From Deinococcales bacterium (GTDB lineage: Bacteria; Deinococcota; Deinococci; Deinococcales; Deinococcaceae): a DNA stretch of 6,656 bases. The translations under genes and the position numbers were made by a program. Location: positions 1 to 6,656 of the forward strand of contig JANYFS010000276.1 in NCBI GenBank assembly GCA_025359705.1, given 5' to 3'. Under the pieces are notes generated by a model. That model ran no database searches. It saw nothing but the letters and a program-made list of their open reading frames with translations, and was not told where the DNA came from. Within the stretch, counting starts at the first letter, position 1. The number at the start of each line of letters is the position of its first letter. Shown one piece after another: positions 6,032-6,656 of the stretch.

Positions 6032-6130
6032 TTGGGATTTAGATTTGTACTCAGTTCAATATTTATCTCGAGTGCTTGTGATTTTTCTTCACAAATAGGT
6101 CAGAATTCCAAGTTCTGTAACTTGAGGGGC

Positions 6131-6164
6131 TTGACAAATCTTCTTGGAAGTGGTTCCATATAGA
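6131..6164 (+). promoter_or_regulatory. Possible long-spacer promoter with internal dyad
   Basis: Perfect -35 TTGACA (6131-6136) and a -10-like TATAGA (6159-6164) are 22 bp apart, too long for ordinary sigma-70 use. The dyad TGGAA-N4-TTCCA fills the spacer, loosely recalling MerR-type activator promoters, which have 19-20 bp spacers. It points toward the GH13 gene about 240 bp away. Confidence 0.25.
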
Positions 6165-6302
6165 TAACCAAGTAATCATCACAGATCCAAACCAAAGATC
6201 TCAACCGCGTGCTGGAAAAAGTTTTGGGTAAACCTTACTTTTAGTTCTCCTCTATCACAATCCCTGTTATCATCCTGTCACAATCTTCCTGCGATGTGCG
6301 TT

Positions 6303-6321
6303 TTCAGAATTCTTTTCTGAA
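6303..6321 (+). promoter_or_regulatory. Operator-like inverted repeat upstream of the GH13 lipoprotein
   Basis: TTCAGAA and TTCTGAA form a perfect 7-bp inverted repeat with a 5-bp centre, 84 bp before the start codon. It shares the half-site CAGAATTC with the dyad at 6101-6117. Possible binding site of a sugar-responsive regulator; no regulator is identified. Confidence 0.35.
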
Positions 6322-6394
6322 TGCGCTGTGCTTTTTGTGCGCTATCCCCTCGAGCCGAACCCCCAATCTTCCCAAAACCTTACCCAGAACTTTT

Positions 6395-6399
6395 AGGAG
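6395..6399 (+). promoter_or_regulatory. Ribosome binding site of the GH13 lipoprotein
   Basis: AGGAG five bases before the ATG at 6405. Confidence 0.8.
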
Positions 6400-6404
6400 T
6401 TACC

Positions 6405-6656
6405 ATGTTGAAATTTGCCGCTATTCCCTCTGCGCTGGTGTTGTTGACCGTATTACTCTCGAGCTGTGGAAGCCAAACCACGGTTCCCAGCGCAGTAGAT
6501 ACAGACTCGAGCCTGACCGATCAAAGCCTGACCAGTGCCACTGCCGATTCGTGGCGGCAGCAAGTAATTTATTTGGCACTGCCAGACCGCTTTAGCAACG
6601 GCGATGAAACAAATGATTCTTTTGATAACATGCGCGAAAAGGGCATCAACCGCGAT
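6405..6656 (+). CDS. Lipoprotein alpha-amylase family (GH13) enzyme, N-terminal part
   Basis: Only the first 84 codons are in the window; the frame is open to the right edge. A lysine near the N-terminus, a hydrophobic stretch (residues 5-18) and the lipobox LLSSC (cleavage before C21) mark a signal peptidase II lipoprotein, so the enzyme should be anchored outside the cytoplasm. After a Ser/Thr-rich linker (about 22-48) comes QQVIYLALPDRFSNGDETND (52-71), which matches the first beta strand and calcium-binding start of GH13 alpha-amylases and cyclodextrin-type glucanotransferases. The catalytic residues lie beyond the edge, so the exact substrate (starch, maltodextrin or other alpha-glucan) cannot be told. 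Shine-Dalgarno AGGAG is well placed. It is divergent from trhO. An overlapping plus-strand frame starting at 6296 is a shadow. Confidence 0.87.
   Translation, partial: MLKFAAIPSALVLLTVLLSSCGSQTTVPSAVDTDSSLTDQSLTSATADSWRQQVIYLALPDRFSNGDETNDSFDNMREKGINRD

Larger units (their letters stand above)
6010..6404. other. Divergent intergenic region trhO / GH13 lipoprotein
   Basis: About 395 bp without a supported gene or RNA. It holds several small dyads: TTGTGA-N7-TCACAA (6076-6094), CAGAA-N7-TTCTG (6101-6117), TGGAA-N4-TTCCA (6145-6158), TTCAGAA-N5-TTCTGAA (6303-6321), and two TCACAATC direct repeats 23 bp apart (6255-6262, 6278-6285). This pattern suits a regulated promoter region, though each element alone is weak. 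Confidence 0.5.

Noticed and set aside
6296..6595. 99-codon plus-strand frame overlapping the GH13 lipoprotein start
   Set aside because: It is out of frame with the lipoprotein, which has a good Shine-Dalgarno, lipobox and GH13 motif.
1..6656. CTCGAG copies as a CRISPR array or mobile-element footprint
   Set aside because: The hexamers are irregularly spaced, embedded in coding sequence and lack longer shared flanks.

Overview
The window reads as a bacterial chromosome segment of the Deinococcota (Deinococcus-like) with mid-range GC. The basis is the NusA/RimP sequences and the operon order, judged from memory of these families rather than a search. A base-level hallmark is the palindrome CTCGAG: about 60 copies counted by eye, in genes and spacers alike, where about 1.6 would be expected by chance. 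This resembles the HIP1 octamer of cyanobacteria.

Layout. Positions 1-1919 (minus strand) carry the transcription/ribosome-maturation operon rimP-nusA-ylxR. ylxR is cut by the left edge. rimP uses a TTG start and nusA a GTG start, each behind a good Shine-Dalgarno. A clear promoter at 2044-2072 drives the operon through a structured leader of about 115 nt.

Positions 2073-2405 are a divergent regulatory spacer. It holds a plus-strand promoter (2092-2120), a candidate ~100-nt structured RNA ending in a stem plus T6 (to 2226), and heptamer and octamer tandem repeats.

Positions 2406-5035 (plus strand) hold a tight two-gene operon, the most unusual part of the window. The first gene encodes a TROVE/Ro60-like helical protein fused to a vWA domain with an intact MIDAS. 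The second encodes a conserved protein I recall as the ARPP-2 type, with a Fis-like C-terminal helix-turn-helix. Ro60-type proteins bind small Y RNAs, so the structured RNA candidate just upstream is worth testing as a partner.

Positions 5122-5925 (minus strand) encode TrhO, the tRNA U34 hydroxylase of the rhodanese family, convergent with the operon. It is a short form without the Cys-rich tail, and its start codon lies in a perfect inverted repeat within an 18-bp tandem repeat. Positions 5926-6404 are a second divergent spacer with several operator-like dyads. From 6405 to the right edge begins a secreted lipoprotein glycoside hydrolase of the alpha-amylase (GH13) family.

The housekeeping genes are ordinary. 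The TROVE-vWA/ARPP-2 pair, the RNA candidate and the CTCGAG density are the points that deserve follow-up.
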